Shown here: positions 54,723 through 63,676 of the stretch, piece by piece | How the letters are laid out: each line of letters starts with the position of its first letter | How positions within the stretch are numbered: the stretch's first letter is position 1 | From: Bradyrhizobium sp. WSM471 | Lineage (GTDB): Bacteria > Pseudomonadota > Alphaproteobacteria > Rhizobiales > Xanthobacteraceae | Direction: 5' to 3' | DNA: 64,000 bases | NCBI RefSeq assembly: GCF_000244915.1 | Contig: NZ_CM001442.1 | Span: 6,646,012 to 6,710,011 of the forward strand | Notes under the pieces: model-generated | The model's input: only the letters and a program-made list of their open reading frames with translations | Databases searched by the model: none | Told to the model about the DNA's origin: nothing | Position numbers and translations under genes: made by a program

Positions 54723-55607
54723 TCAGCTTTTTCCGGCCTCGTGGCGCAGGAAGTTGGCCGCGATCTTCTCGCCGGTCGTGATCCAGACATCCGGGCACGA
54801 CTTCGCGTAAGTCAGGAACTCACGCAGCAGGCGCAGCCGCATCGGTCGGCCGCTGCATTGCGGATGCAGCACGGTCGTCACCATCGCGCCCCAGTCGCGG
54901 ACTTCGTCAAGCTCGTCCTTCCAGATCGAAAGCACATGCTCCTTGGGGAAAATTGAGCGCGGACTGAAGCGCGCGGACAGACCGTGCATCCAGTCGTCAT
55001 AGCTTGCGGTCACCGGCAGCTCGATCGTGCCCGGCTTGCCGTCGGCGAGACGATGGCGGTAAGGCCGCACGTCGTCGCGAAACGAGGAGGTGTAGACGAT
55101 GCCGTGGCGCACCAACCCCACCCGCAGCTCCTCGGTGAACTCGCCGTAGGGCGCGCGGTAGCCGGTCGGCTTGACGCCAAGCCGGCGCTTGAGCGCCTCG
55201 AAGCCGCGCTCAAGCTCCTCCTCGATCCAGGGATCGCCGGGATCGGGAAGGAGATGGTGATAACCGTGGTGGCCGATCTCGTGACCGGCCTTGAGAATGG
55301 CCTCGGCCATCGCCGGATGCGCGTCGACCGACCATCCCGTGACGAAGAAGGTCGCCTTGAGATCCAGCTGGTCGAGCAGCTCCAGGAGCTTCGGCGTGCC
55401 GACGCGCGCCTCATAGCCGCCATAGCTCATGGTGATGAGCCGCTGCGCATGCATCGCGTCCTTGCTGGTCCAGGCGCTCTCCGCGTCCACGTCGAACGAC
55501 AGGAACATCGCCGAATTGTACGGCTTCGGCCAGGGGTATTCCGGCGCAGGATCCGCGGTGTTGGCTGGGGTGAGCGGAATGCTCTGGAGTGCCTTACTGT
55601 CCAGCAT
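54723..55607 (-). CDS. polysaccharide deacetylase family hydrolase (PuuE/allantoinase-like)
   Basis: 294 aa. NodB-homology barrel with the metal Asp in SFDVDAESAW, two His in HEIGHHGYHH, the RAPYGEFTEELR motif, and a late TTVLHPQCSGRPMRL. No signal peptide, so it acts in the cytoplasm, which fits the PuuE-type cyclic amide hydrolases or N-deformylases rather than cell wall deacetylases. It overlaps the downstream end of the second binding-protein gene by 14 bp, and the racemase gene follows 8 bp later. Confidence 0.9.
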   Translation of the reverse strand: MLDSKALQSIPLTPANTADPAPEYPWPKPYNSAMFLSFDVDAESAWTSKDAMHAQRLITMSYGGYEARVGTPKLLELLDQLDLKATFFVTGWSVDAHPAMAEAILKAGHEIGHHGYHHLLPDPGDPWIEEELERGFEALKRRLGVKPTGYRAPYGEFTEELRVGLVRHGIVYTSSFRDDVRPYRHRLADGKPGTIELPVTASYDDWMHGLSARFSPRSIFPKEHVLSIWKDELDEVRDWGAMVTTVLHPQCSGRPMRLRLLREFLTYAKSCPDVWITTGEKIAANFLRHEAGKS

Positions 55608-56409
55608 TGATGGTCGCCTTTTCGAGTGCGTTGTCAGTCAGTTTCCACTTGGCCAGCAGCGTACGATAGGTGCCGTCCGCGATCAGCGCATCGACCGCCT
55701 CCAGCATGGCTTGCTGCAGCGCCTTTTCCTTGACCGGCAGAGCGATGCCGGTGAATTGCTGCGCAATGGGCTCGCCCACAGTCGCATAGGTGCCGGGCTC
55801 GAGGTCCATGATGTAGGGCAGCGTCTCGTTGCCCTGGGCGGCGGCATCGATGCGGCCCTGCCTCAGCTGGGTGCGGGCGTCGGCCGATCCGTCGGTGCCG
55901 ACGAACTGGATCGGATTGGTACCGCAATTCTTCTCGCTCCAGGCCGCGATCTGGGCCGGGAACATGGTGCGGCGGCTGGCGCCGACCTTCTTGCCGCAGA
56001 GCGCGGCCGCGTCCTTGAACTCCGCCTTGCGCGACTGCTGCACGAAGAACTGCGGACCGCTGCGCAAATAATCGACGAAGGACGCGATCTCGTGCCGGCT
56101 GGCATAGTCCGTGAAGCCGGACAGGATGGCGTCCACCCGCCCGGTCGAGATCGACGGCATGAACTCGGCAAAGCTGGTCTCCTGCCATTCGATCTTGACG
56201 CCGAGCTTGCGGCCGATGGCCTCGCCGAGATCGACGTCGAAACCGGACAACGCGTTGGTGGCGGGATCGCGGAACTCCATCGGCGGATAGTTCGGCACCA
56301 GCGCGACCTTGATGCTGCCGCGCTTGGCGATCTCCGCCGGCAGCTCGACTGCCATGACCGGAGCGCTCATGGCGCCCACGAGTGCTGCCGTAACCAGAAG
56401 TCTCTTCAT
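55594..56409 (-). CDS. polar amino acid ABC transporter binding protein (copy 2)
   Basis: 271 aa. Signal peptide (MKRLLVTAALVGAMSAPVMAVE). Family-3 fold with PPMEFRDPATNALSGFDVDLGEAIGRKLGVKIEW and the ALCGKKVGASRRT hinge. It is clearly paralogous over its full length to the protein encoded at 58039-58863 (shared ELPAEI start, PMEYRDPATNELVG block, RQGRIDAA..GNETLPY). Likely an alternative ligand receptor for the same permease. It lies 14 bp after the ATPase gene. Confidence 0.93.
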   Translation of the reverse strand: MKRLLVTAALVGAMSAPVMAVELPAEIAKRGSIKVALVPNYPPMEFRDPATNALSGFDVDLGEAIGRKLGVKIEWQETSFAEFMPSISTGRVDAILSGFTDYASRHEIASFVDYLRSGPQFFVQQSRKAEFKDAAALCGKKVGASRRTMFPAQIAAWSEKNCGTNPIQFVGTDGSADARTQLRQGRIDAAAQGNETLPYIMDLEPGTYATVGEPIAQQFTGIALPVKEKALQQAMLEAVDALIADGTYRTLLAKWKLTDNALEKATINAGQ

Positions 56410-56423
56410 CGATACGCCCCCAT

Positions 56424-57188
56424 TCAGATCACTGCCGAAAGAAATGCCCTGGTGCGCTCCTCGCGCGGCGCGCCCAAGACGTCGGATGCGCGCCCCTGCT
56501 CGATGATCGCGCCCTGGTCCATGTAGACGACGCGGTCGGCGACCTCGCGCGCGAAGCCGAGCTCGTGCGTCACGACCATCATGGTCATGCCGCTCCGCGC
56601 CAGCTCCTTCATGACCGCCAAGACCTCGCCGACGAGCTCGGGATCGAGCGCGCTGGTCGGCTCGTCGAACAACATCAGCATCGGCTTCATGGCAAGCGCG
56701 CGGGCAATCGCGACGCGCTGCTGCTGGCCGCCGGAGAGCTGGGCGGGATACGAGTCGGCTTTGGCCGACAATCCGACGCGCCGCAGCAGCTCGATCGCCT
56801 CCGCACGCACCTCGTCGGATTTTCGGCCCTGAACCTGGAGCGGACCCTCGGTGATGTTTTCGAGCGCGGTCTTGTGCGGAAACAGGTTGAAACGCTGGAA
56901 CACCATGCCGGTCTTCAGCCGCTGCCGCCCGATTTCGCGCTCGGCGAGGCGATGGAGCCGCCCGCCCTTCTCGCGCACGCCCAGGAGCTCGCCGTCGAGC
57001 CAGATGCCGCCACTGTCGATCGCGGCGAGCTGGTTAATGCAGCGGAGCAGCGTGGTCTTGCCGGAGCCGGAGGCGCCGATCAGACACATCACCTCGCCGG
57101 GCCGGACATCGAGCGTGACGTTTTTGAGAGCCTGAAATTCGCCAAAACTCTTGCTGACGGAGCGGATCGCGACGAGGGGTTTTGTCAT
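56424..57188 (-). CDS. polar amino acid ABC transporter ATP-binding protein (GlnQ-like)
   Basis: 254 aa. Walker [10 protein letters not shown], signature [15 protein letters not shown], Walker [13 protein letters not shown], switch His in [11 protein letters not shown]. The length and [19 protein letters not shown] segment are those of the GlnQ/HisP group. It overlaps the permease stop by four bases. Only one ATPase and one permease are encoded for the two amino acid binding proteins. Confidence 0.95.
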   Translation of the reverse strand: MTKPLVAIRSVSKSFGEFQALKNVTLDVRPGEVMCLIGASGSGKTTLLRCINQLAAIDSGGIWLDGELLGVREKGGRLHRLAEREIGRQRLKTGMVFQRFNLFPHKTALENITEGPLQVQGRKSDEVRAEAIELLRRVGLSAKADSYPAQLSGGQQQRVAIARALAMKPMLMLFDEPTSALDPELVGEVLAVMKELARSGMTMMVVTHELGFAREVADRVVYMDQGAIIEQGRASDVLGAPREERTRAFLSAVI

Positions 57189-58042
57189 CGTGACAGCCGC
57201 AATGTGCCGCGCGCAAAACGGCGTTCGAGCAGCATCTGGAGCGGCGTCAGCACCGAGACGACGAGCAGGTACCAGAGCCCGGCGACGATCAGGAGCTCGA
57301 TCACGCGCGAATTGGCGTAGTAGATGTTTTCGGCGTTGTGCAGCAGTTCCGGATACTGGATGACGCTGGCGAGCGAGGTCGCCTTCACCATGCCGATGAA
57401 CTCGTTGCCGAGCGGCGGGATCACCACCCGCATCGCCTGCGGCAGAACGATCCGGCGCAACGCACGCAAGCGTCCCATGCCGATCGCCTGCGCCGCCTCA
57501 TATTGCCCGATATCGACCGACAGCATGCCCGCGCGCATCACTTCCGACGTATAGGCGCCCTGGTTGATGCCGAGCCCGAGCAGCGCGGCAAGGAACGGCG
57601 TCATGACGTCGACGGCGCGCGCGCTCCAAAGGCCGGGAATGCCGATGGTCGGAAACACCAGCGCAAGATTGAACCACAGCAGCAGCTGCAGGATCAGCGG
57701 CGTGCCGCGAAACAGCCAGGTATAGCCAGCGGCGACGGTCTTCAGCACCGGGTTGGGCGACAGCCGCATGACCGCGACGACCACGCCGAGGAAGATGCCG
57801 AGCGCCATCGCGAGCACCGCCATCACCATGGTGTTGACGATGCCTTCCAGAATGACCTTCGCGGTCAGGAAGCGGCTGACATAGGCCCATTCGATCTGGC
57901 CGCCCGCAAAAGCGCGCACGATCAAGGCGAGCACAAAAACGATCAGCGCTGCGCTGAGCCAGCGAAACCAGTGCGGCTCGCGCGCGATCCGCATCCCCGA
58001 CAGATCGGGAAAACCCTCCGCGAGTGCCGGTACCGTCTTCAT
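57185..58042 (-). CDS. polar amino acid ABC transporter permease
   Basis: 285 aa from the ATG at 58040-58042, overlapping the preceding stop by four bases (ATGA). Five or six membrane helices. It has the HEQRo/His-Glu-Gln permease signature [18 protein letters not shown] and the EAA loop [40 protein letters not shown]. It is a single permease, so the importer is presumably a homodimer. Confidence 0.95.
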   Translation of the reverse strand: MKTVPALAEGFPDLSGMRIAREPHWFRWLSAALIVFVLALIVRAFAGGQIEWAYVSRFLTAKVILEGIVNTMVMAVLAMALGIFLGVVVAVMRLSPNPVLKTVAAGYTWLFRGTPLILQLLLWFNLALVFPTIGIPGLWSARAVDVMTPFLAALLGLGINQGAYTSEVMRAGMLSVDIGQYEAAQAIGMGRLRALRRIVLPQAMRVVIPPLGNEFIGMVKATSLASVIQYPELLHNAENIYYANSRVIELLIVAGLWYLLVVSVLTPLQMLLERRFARGTLRLSR

Positions 58043-58863
58043 TGCGGCGCCGCGTTCAGCATGGGCTTCTCGACTGCGTTGGCGCCGAGACCCCATTTGT
58101 CGAGGACAGCCTTGTAGGAGCCGTCGGCGATCATGGCGGTGAGCTTCTCGGTCACCACCTCACGAAGCGCCGCATCGTCCTTGCGGAACATGATGCCCTG
58201 ATATCCTTTGGCAAAAGGCTCGCCGATCACGCGGTATTTGCCCGCTTCCTGCGTCTGCGCGTAAGGCAGGGTTTCGCTGCCCTGTACGGCGGCGTCGATG
58301 CGGCCCTGCTTGAGCTGGTTGCGAACGTCGATCGAGTTCTCGCCCGGCACGTACTGGATCGCCGGCTTGCCGGCCGGCTCGCAATTTTGCTTGCTCCACT
58401 TCTCGATCTCGACCGGGAAGCTGGTGCTGCGGGTAGTGCCGACCTTCTTGCCGCAGAGATCGGTGGCGACCTTGGCTTCGTTCTCCGCCATCACGAAGAA
58501 CTGCGGGCCGGTCCCGAGATAATCGACGAAATCCGCGGTCTCGCGCCGCGAGGCGCGATCGGAGATGCCGGAAATGATGAAATCGGCGCGCCTGGTCTGG
58601 AGCGACGGGATCAATTCGGCGAACGGCGTCTCGCTCCAGACGATCTTCACGCCGAGACGCTTGGCGAGCTCGTTCGCCAGATCGACATCGAGCCCGACGA
58701 GCTCATTCGTCGCGGGATCGCGATATTCCATCGGCGCGTAAGTGGAGTTGACCGTGAGCTTCAACGCGCCCGCCTGCTTGATCTCCGCCGGGAGCTCCGC
58801 CGCCTGCGCGGACATCACGGCAGCCAACGCTGCGAACCCGAGGAAATGCGAGAGGCGTGTCAT
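58039..58863 (-). CDS. polar amino acid ABC transporter binding protein (copy 1)
   Basis: 274 aa. Signal peptide ending SAQAAE. Family-3 fold with STYAPMEYRDPATNELVGLDVDLANELAKRLGVKIVW, GISDRASRRETADFVDYL and DLCGKKVGTTRSTSFP. It is a paralogue of the 55594-56409 protein. It lies 35 bp after the N-carbamoyl hydrolase gene, second gene of the operon. Confidence 0.94.
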   Translation of the reverse strand: MTRLSHFLGFAALAAVMSAQAAELPAEIKQAGALKLTVNSTYAPMEYRDPATNELVGLDVDLANELAKRLGVKIVWSETPFAELIPSLQTRRADFIISGISDRASRRETADFVDYLGTGPQFFVMAENEAKVATDLCGKKVGTTRSTSFPVEIEKWSKQNCEPAGKPAIQYVPGENSIDVRNQLKQGRIDAAVQGSETLPYAQTQEAGKYRVIGEPFAKGYQGIMFRKDDAALREVVTEKLTAMIADGSYKAVLDKWGLGANAVEKPMLNAAPQ

Positions 58864-58898
58864 GTCAGCTCCTTTGCCAACGTTGTTGGAACGTCCTG

Positions 58899-59867
58899 TC
58901 AGTCTGCGTCGAGAACCGCGGGTTCGATCACGCCGGCACGTTCGGTGATCACCCTGTATTGCTCCGGCCGCCGGTGGGCGGCGAAGTTGAACATCTTGTC
59001 CTTGCCCTGGCGGCAGAGGTCGAGATCGATGTCGGCGACGATCACCTCGTCAGTCAGCGTTGCGGCCTGCGCGACGATGCGGCCATTGGGATCAACGATG
59101 CAGGAGCCGCCGATCAGCCCGGAGCCGTCCTCCTCGCCTGCCTTCGCCACCGAGATCGCCCAGGTCGCGTTCATGTAGGCGTTGGCCTGCGTCACCAGCG
59201 TGGAGTGGAAGGTGCGCAAGGAGGCATCCTCCGTGCTGCCGCCATTGGGATCATAGGCCGCGGAATTGTAGCCGATGCAGACAAGCTCGACGCCCTGCAG
59301 GCCAAGCACGCGCCAGGATTCCGGCCAGCGGCGATCGTTGCAGATCATCATGCCCATGATGGCGTGGGCCCAGGCCGAGCCGGCGCGGAAGGCGGGAAAG
59401 CCGAGGTCGCCATAGTCGAAATAGCGTTTCTCGAGCTGCTGGTAGCGCGCACCTTGTCGCGGCTCGACCGAGCCCGGCAGATGCACCTTGCGATAGCGGC
59501 CGAGCAGCTCGCCGTCGCGATCGACCAGGATGGCGCAATTGTAGCGGCGTCCATCCGGCGTCAGCTCGGCATATCCGACATAGAAGCCGACGCGCAGCGC
59601 ACGCGCACGGTCGAACAAGGCGGCGACGTTCGGGTTCGGCATCCCGCGTTCGAAATAATGGTCGAGCGACTCGCCTTCGAGCAGCCAACGCGGAAAGAAT
59701 GTGGTGAAGGCAAGCTCGGGAAACACCACGAGGCTGGCGCCGCGGCCGGCCGCCTCCTCCAGCAGCGCAAGCATCCGCGACAGCGTATGCTCGCGCGTAT
59801 CGGCTTTTTGCGTCGGCCCCATCTGTGCGGCGGCGGCGCGAAGGACACGAACCAAGACTGCCTCCAA
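58899..59867 (-). CDS. carbon-nitrogen hydrolase, N-carbamoyl-D-amino acid amidohydrolase type
   Basis: 322 aa. Nitrilase-superfamily catalytic triad: Glu in VFPELAF (about residue 51), Lys in YRKVHLPG (about 127), Cys in MMICNDRRWPES (about 177). The LGRYRKVHLPGS.EP and NDRRWPESWRVLGLQG blocks are those of D-carbamoylases, which convert N-carbamoyl-D-amino acids to D-amino acids, CO2 and ammonia. First gene of the nine-gene operon and divergent from the LysR gene (139 bp). Confidence 0.93.
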   Translation of the reverse strand: MEAVLVRVLRAAAAQMGPTQKADTREHTLSRMLALLEEAAGRGASLVVFPELAFTTFFPRWLLEGESLDHYFERGMPNPNVAALFDRARALRVGFYVGYAELTPDGRRYNCAILVDRDGELLGRYRKVHLPGSVEPRQGARYQQLEKRYFDYGDLGFPAFRAGSAWAHAIMGMMICNDRRWPESWRVLGLQGVELVCIGYNSAAYDPNGGSTEDASLRTFHSTLVTQANAYMNATWAISVAKAGEEDGSGLIGGSCIVDPNGRIVAQAATLTDEVIVADIDLDLCRQGKDKMFNFAAHRRPEQYRVITERAGVIEPAVLDAD

Positions 59868-60006
59868 TCTGTGCGCAGTGCCGCCTCAATGGGCGAATGA
59901 ACCCCTTGATGCGACGTGCAAATCCGCTGCCATTACGCGGAAGCGGGGCTGCAAAATCAATTCGTTCTGCTATGATGTTTTGGCCCAGAGTATAATCGGC
60001 AGTGAT

Positions 60007-60939
60007 ATGAACCTGCGCCAGCTCGAGATTCTCCGCGCCGTCATCCGCCACCGCACCACCGTTGCGGCTGCCGACGAACTGGCGCTGTCGCAGCCCGCCG
60101 TCAGCAACGCGCTGAAGACGATGGAGGCGCAGGCGGGTTTTGCGCTATTCGAACGCGTCAACAACCGGCTGTTTCCGACCACGGAAGCGATGGCGCTCTA
60201 CAAGGAGAGCGAGGCGATCTTCGCGCTGCACGCAAAGCTCGAGAACCGCGTGCGCGATCTGCGCGAGAACCGCTCCGGGCATCTCGCGCTGGTCGCGACG
60301 CCGCCGCTCGCCTACAGCATCATCCCCTCGGCGCTGTCAGGCTTCCTGCGCCGACGCCCGGAGACGCGGGTGTTCTTCGACGTGCGACGCTACGAGGGCA
60401 TCATCGAAGGCGTGCTCAACCGCGTCGCCGAGCTCGGCTTTGCGCTCGGGCTGACACATCATCCAGGCATCGCCCATGAGGTGGTGCACACCGGCGAGAT
60501 GGTCTGCGTGCTGCCGCCGCAGCATCCGCTCGCCGACCGGCCGGTGATCTCGGCCGCGGACCTGTCTGGCCTGCCCTTCATCGGGCTCGAGCGCGGCACG
60601 CGGCTTGGTGAGGCCGTGCGCGACAGTTTCGCACGCGCCGGCGCGCCGTTCCAGCCGACCGTCGAGGTGCGCTACTGCAACACGGCCTGCGTGCTCGCCG
60701 CCGCCGGCGTCGGCGCCGCGGTGGTCGATCCCTTCTCGCCGCGGCAGAACGGCGGGACCGGCCTCGTCGTACGGCCGTTCGCGCCGACAACGCACGCGGT
60801 GGCCTATATGCTATGGTCGGAAGCCGAGCCGCTGTCGCGCCTGGCCAAGGCGTTTCTCAACGAGGTCCGTAAAGAGAGTGCGCTGCTGGAGCGCACAGCG
60901 CCACACCAGCAACATGGAGCAGGAAGCGACGAGGCTTGA
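60007..60939 (+). CDS. LysR family transcriptional regulator
   Basis: 310 aa from the ATG at 60007. HTH about residues 1-60 (MNLRQLEILRAVIRHRTTVAAADELALSQPAVSNALKTME), effector domain to about 290, then a polar tail. It is divergent from the N-carbamoyl hydrolase operon and therefore its probable regulator. The glutamine amidotransferase gene starts 17 bp after its stop, so the two are co-transcribed. A perfect TATAAT lies at 59991-59996, only 10 bp before the ATG. Confidence 0.93.
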   Translation: MNLRQLEILRAVIRHRTTVAAADELALSQPAVSNALKTMEAQAGFALFERVNNRLFPTTEAMALYKESEAIFALHAKLENRVRDLRENRSGHLALVATPPLAYSIIPSALSGFLRRRPETRVFFDVRRYEGIIEGVLNRVAELGFALGLTHHPGIAHEVVHTGEMVCVLPPQHPLADRPVISAADLSGLPFIGLERGTRLGEAVRDSFARAGAPFQPTVEVRYCNTACVLAAAGVGAAVVDPFSPRQNGGTGLVVRPFAPTTHAVAYMLWSEAEPLSRLAKAFLNEVRKESALLERTAPHQQHGAGSDEA

Positions 60940-60956
60940 CCTTGACCAGAGGGCAC

Positions 60957-61676
60957 ATGGCACGCATCACCATCATCGAGACCGGGCAGGTCCCACAAAA
61001 ATATCGCGAGCGCCACGGTTCGTTCCCGGACATGTTCGAACGCATGGTCCGCGCCGAGGATCCGACGGCCACGATCGACATCGTCAGCATCCCGAATGGC
61101 GAAGCGCTTCCCGACCCGCGCAGTTTGGGGGCGGTGCTGATCACCGGCGCGGCGGCCGGCGTCTATGACGGGCTCGACTGGATCGCACCGCTGGAGGATT
61201 TCGTCCGCACCGCCTATGCGAACAAGACGCCCATGGTCGGCATCTGCTTCGGTCATCAGTTGATCGCGCAGGCGCTCGGCGGCACCGTGCGCAAATCGGA
61301 GAAGGGCTGGGGCATCGGCCGGCACGTCTATCAGGTGCTGCCGGACAACGGCGTCGTCGACGGCGAAGCGGTCGCCATCGCCTGCTCGCATCAGGACCAG
61401 GTGATTGAGCCGCCAAACGATGCGCTGACGATTCTCTCCTCCGACTTCACCCCGCATGCCGGCCTGCTCTACGCCAACGGCGCAACGCTCACCGTGCAGC
61501 CGCATCCGGAGTTCGACGTGGAGTTTGCGCAAGTGTGCTGCGAGCTGCGCGACGGCAAAGCGCCGGACGATGTCGTTGCAACCGCGAGGAAGTCACTGGC
61601 GCAGCCGATGGACCACGCCAAACTCGGAGGCGCGATTACGCGGTTTCTGGCGCGCAAATCCATCCCCTCATCCTGA
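60957..61676 (+). CDS. class I glutamine amidotransferase / gamma-glutamyl hydrolase-like protein
   Basis: 239 aa from the ATG at 60957 (AGAGGG just upstream). Nucleophile elbow GICFGHQLIAQALGG with the catalytic Cys, and the His-Glu pair in QPHPEFD. It resembles the stand-alone GATase1 proteins related to PuuD and GuaA N-termini. The acceptor reaction is unknown; hydrolysis of a gamma-glutamyl intermediate from amine uptake is plausible. The last codons (IPSS, stop) lie inside the dispersed repeat at 61664-61778, so the C-terminus is repeat-derived. Confidence 0.9.
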   Translation: MARITIIETGQVPQKYRERHGSFPDMFERMVRAEDPTATIDIVSIPNGEALPDPRSLGAVLITGAAAGVYDGLDWIAPLEDFVRTAYANKTPMVGICFGHQLIAQALGGTVRKSEKGWGIGRHVYQVLPDNGVVDGEAVAIACSHQDQVIEPPNDALTILSSDFTPHAGLLYANGATLTVQPHPEFDVEFAQVCCELRDGKAPDDVVATARKSLAQPMDHAKLGGAITRFLARKSIPSS

Positions 61677-61778
61677 GGAGCGCGCTCTCGCGCGCGTCTC
61701 GAAGGATAGAGGCCCGGATGCGGCAACGGGGGCCTGCATGGTTCGAGACGCCGCTTCGCGGCTCCTCACCATGAGGGG
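61664..61778. repeat. dispersed inverted repeat overlapping the end of the amidotransferase gene
   Basis: Arm CCCCTCATCCTGAGGAGC at 61664-61681 is inverted as GCTCCTCACCATGAGGGG at 61761-61778 (two mismatches). Inner arms pair CGTCTCGAA with TTCGAGACG, and AGGCCC with GGGCCT. It is a third repeat family. The first arm supplies the last codons and stop of the preceding gene. Confidence 0.82.
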
Positions 61779-61796
61779 TGACAGTTGTGTCTCGGC

Positions 61797-62264
61797 TCAG
61801 AAAGGATCCGTCCCCAACCCCGCCACGTCCGCAGGCCTCGGCCCCGGCGCCGGCCATTGAAACCGTCGGTCCTTCTCCGCGATCGCGATGTCGTTGATCG
61901 AGGCTTCGCGCCGCCGCATCAGGCCGTGCTCGTCGAACTCCCACTGCTCGTTGCCGTAGGAGCGGTACCAGTGGCCGCTCGCGTCGTGCCATTCGTACTG
62001 GAAGCGCACGGCGATCCGGTTTTCGTCGAACGCCCAGAGGTCCTTGATCAGGCGGTAGTCGTGCTCCTTCCCCCATTTGCGGGTGAGGAATGCGACGATG
62101 GCTTCACGCCCCTGAAAAACCTCGGAGCGATTGCGCCAGCGGCTGTCCTCGGTATAGGCGAGCGACACGCGCACCGGGTCGCGCGAATTCCAGGCATCCT
62201 CGGCCATGCGGGCCTTCTGCGCTGCGGTCTCACGGGTAAAGGGCGGAAGCGGCGGGCGCGACAT
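61797..62264 (-). CDS. DUF1348 (NTF2-like) family protein
   Basis: 155 aa. One NTF2-like domain with the family blocks [54 protein letters not shown] and [23 protein letters not shown]. The biochemical role is unknown. The gene stands alone. The ATG is the first in the frame, with no strong ribosome site. Confidence 0.9.
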   Translation of the reverse strand: MSRPPLPPFTRETAAQKARMAEDAWNSRDPVRVSLAYTEDSRWRNRSEVFQGREAIVAFLTRKWGKEHDYRLIKDLWAFDENRIAVRFQYEWHDASGHWYRSYGNEQWEFDEHGLMRRREASINDIAIAEKDRRFQWPAPGPRPADVAGLGTDPF

Positions 62265-62341
62265 GATGGCCTCATCGGTTGGCGGGAGTGCAATCTATCG
62301 CCGCGCGCGGGGGAGTCGAGAGGCCGTCCGCTATCGCCCGA

Positions 62342-62857
62342 TCACGAAATCAGATCAGCCTTCATCAAGGCGCGGATCGACTTCGGGATCGGCTGGGCGC
62401 GGCCGCCGCTGATGAAGGCGACACGCACCTCGGCTTTCACCAGCACGTTTTCCCCGCGCCGCACCTCCTGCGCCAGCACGATGGACGCACCCTTCACGGC
62501 GACCGGCCAGGTCACGACATCGAGCACGTCATCCATCCGGGCAGGCTTGAGGAAATCGAGATGCATCGAACGCACCACGAAGGCAAAGCTTGCGTCTTCC
62601 GTCTCGGCCTGCTCGAACAGCGCCTGCTGTTCGGCACCCATCAGTCGCAGATGGTTGGTCCGTCCGCGCTCCATGAAGCGCAAATAGTTGGCGTGATAGA
62701 CGATGCCGGAAAACTCTGGTTTGACGATATCGCAACAGAATACCAACTTCTTGATTTCGTTGGGGCGCTGGAGGGCGATAGCGTGAACAAGCGCAGATTT
62801 TTCTACGTCCCTTTCATGGCGAGCCGCAGCGCCTTCGGGATCAGCTTCAGTGTTCAC
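62342..62857 (-). pseudogene. YbgC-like acyl-CoA thioesterase with replaced 5' end
   Basis: From FSGIVYHANYLRFMERGRTNHLRLMG onward (62342-about 62714) this is a normal hot-dog-fold YbgC/FadM-type thioesterase. The residues before it should read like VYYEDTD-FSG, where the second Asp is catalytic. Instead the frame reads CDIVKPE-FSG, preceded by about 45 residues unlike any thioesterase. The break coincides with the start of the degenerate region that contains the IS21 remnant. It is still open from 62857, so a chimeric protein with Glu at the catalytic position could be made. More likely it is a 5'-truncated gene. Confidence 0.65.
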
Positions 62858-63379
62858 CTAGCTCGCCTCGAGAGAAATGTCAGCCCGGCCGCGAGCATAG
62901 CGGCCCGAAGGGGCATGCGGGACGAGTGCAGCGACAACACCGGTGTTTGAGCGGTACGCGGGAACGGGGCCGTGATAACGCTCGCCACAGGCGAGCCCGT
63001 TTTCCGAGTGCCCCCGGCGAGGAGCACTTTATGGCTTGCGCGAGGCATCGTGATCCGAAGGGCCGAGACAGCATGGCTCGGCAAGCTGGCTCATAGAGCC
63101 CCGTCCGCGGAGCGGACGCGCCCACAACCTAATTAGACCCGTACTTGTGCCATGGGCGAAACCGCGGCACTTATGAGCCTGATTTCGGGAGATCCTATCG
63201 CGGACCTCACACCACTGACCCACATTAAGAACGTGTGCGGTTATTTGCGTGAGAGTTTCCGGGTTCGTTGCTCCGTCGGCGCCGCCCCTGACCGAAAGCC
63301 CAACCGATCGCTCCTGCATTGACGGTTTCGTCCGCGGAGCCGGAGCAGGACTGGCGTGTATCGTACTCCGTCAACCCAG
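62858..63379. other. degenerate non-coding region
   Basis: About 520 bp with several short overlapping open frames on both strands, none with a recognisable product or ribosome site. Coding-style codon periodicity seen elsewhere in the window is absent. It lies between a broken thioesterase and an IS21-family fragment, so it is probably a scar of successive insertions and deletions. Confidence 0.5.
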
Positions 63380-63500
63380 CTCCATGGCCTGGCCGGAATA
63401 GTCGACGAACAGCTTCTCGCCGGCGACATGGACCTGGGGACAGGATGGGCTTGAGGGGGCCGGCCCATTGCTTGTCGCGTTCGCATAGCTGAAGCAGTCG
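63380..63500 (-). pseudogene. istA: istA fragment (IS21-family transposase), frameshifted
   Basis: On the minus strand the segment reads QVHVAGEKLFVDYSGQAMEL, the conserved start of the IstA DDE catalytic core. The preceding bases in a different frame read LLQLCERDKQWAGPLKPIL, which is the region that normally joins directly to it. A frameshift therefore separates the two. After QAMEL the homology stops at a TGA. The N-terminal HTH, the rest of the catalytic core and istB are missing. Confidence 0.78.
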
Positions 63501-63587
63501 GAGTTAGGCAAAAGACCAAGGTAGCTGGGTTGCAGACTGTCAGCGGTGCGCGCCTCCTGGTTACCCCCGATCGCAATCGCTGAAATA

Positions 63588-63676
63588 GCGATCACGATCG
63601 GCTGGAAACGGTGATCACGATGCTCTGGAATGGGCGATCACGATGGCTTGGACTTCGTGATCGCGAACGGCTGGAA
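63588..63676. repeat. four 23-bp-period terminal repeats of the IS21 remnant
   Basis: Cores: GCGATCACGATCGGCTGGAA at 63588, GTGATCACGATGCTCTGGAA at 63611, GCGATCACGATGGCTTGGA at 63634, GTGATCGCGAACGGCTGGAA at 63657. The spacing is exactly 23 bp each time, about two helical turns, as expected for transposase binding sites. Confidence 0.85.

Larger units (their letters stand above)
63380..63676 (-). mobile_element. remnant of an IS21-family element (end repeats plus istA piece)
   Basis: The istA fragment (63380-63500) lies inward of four tandem copies of a terminal repeat. These begin at 63588, 63611, 63634 and 63657 with an exact 23-bp period, and each contains G-Y-GATCRCGA followed by TGGA. 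Multiple terminal repeats of this kind mark IS21-family ends, and the orientation (repeats upstream of istA) fits the left end. Most of istA, all of istB and the other end are gone. Confidence 0.75.

Noticed and set aside
59965..59996. TATAAT at 59991-59996 as a sigma-70 promoter for the LysR gene
   Set aside because: No convincing -35 box lies at 16-18 bp, and transcription would start within a few bases of the ATG. Kept only as a remark in the gene entry.
62858..63379. Several 70-100 codon frames in the degenerate region as novel small genes
   Set aside because: They overlap each other on both strands, lack ribosome sites, and sit in a scar between a truncated gene and an IS remnant.
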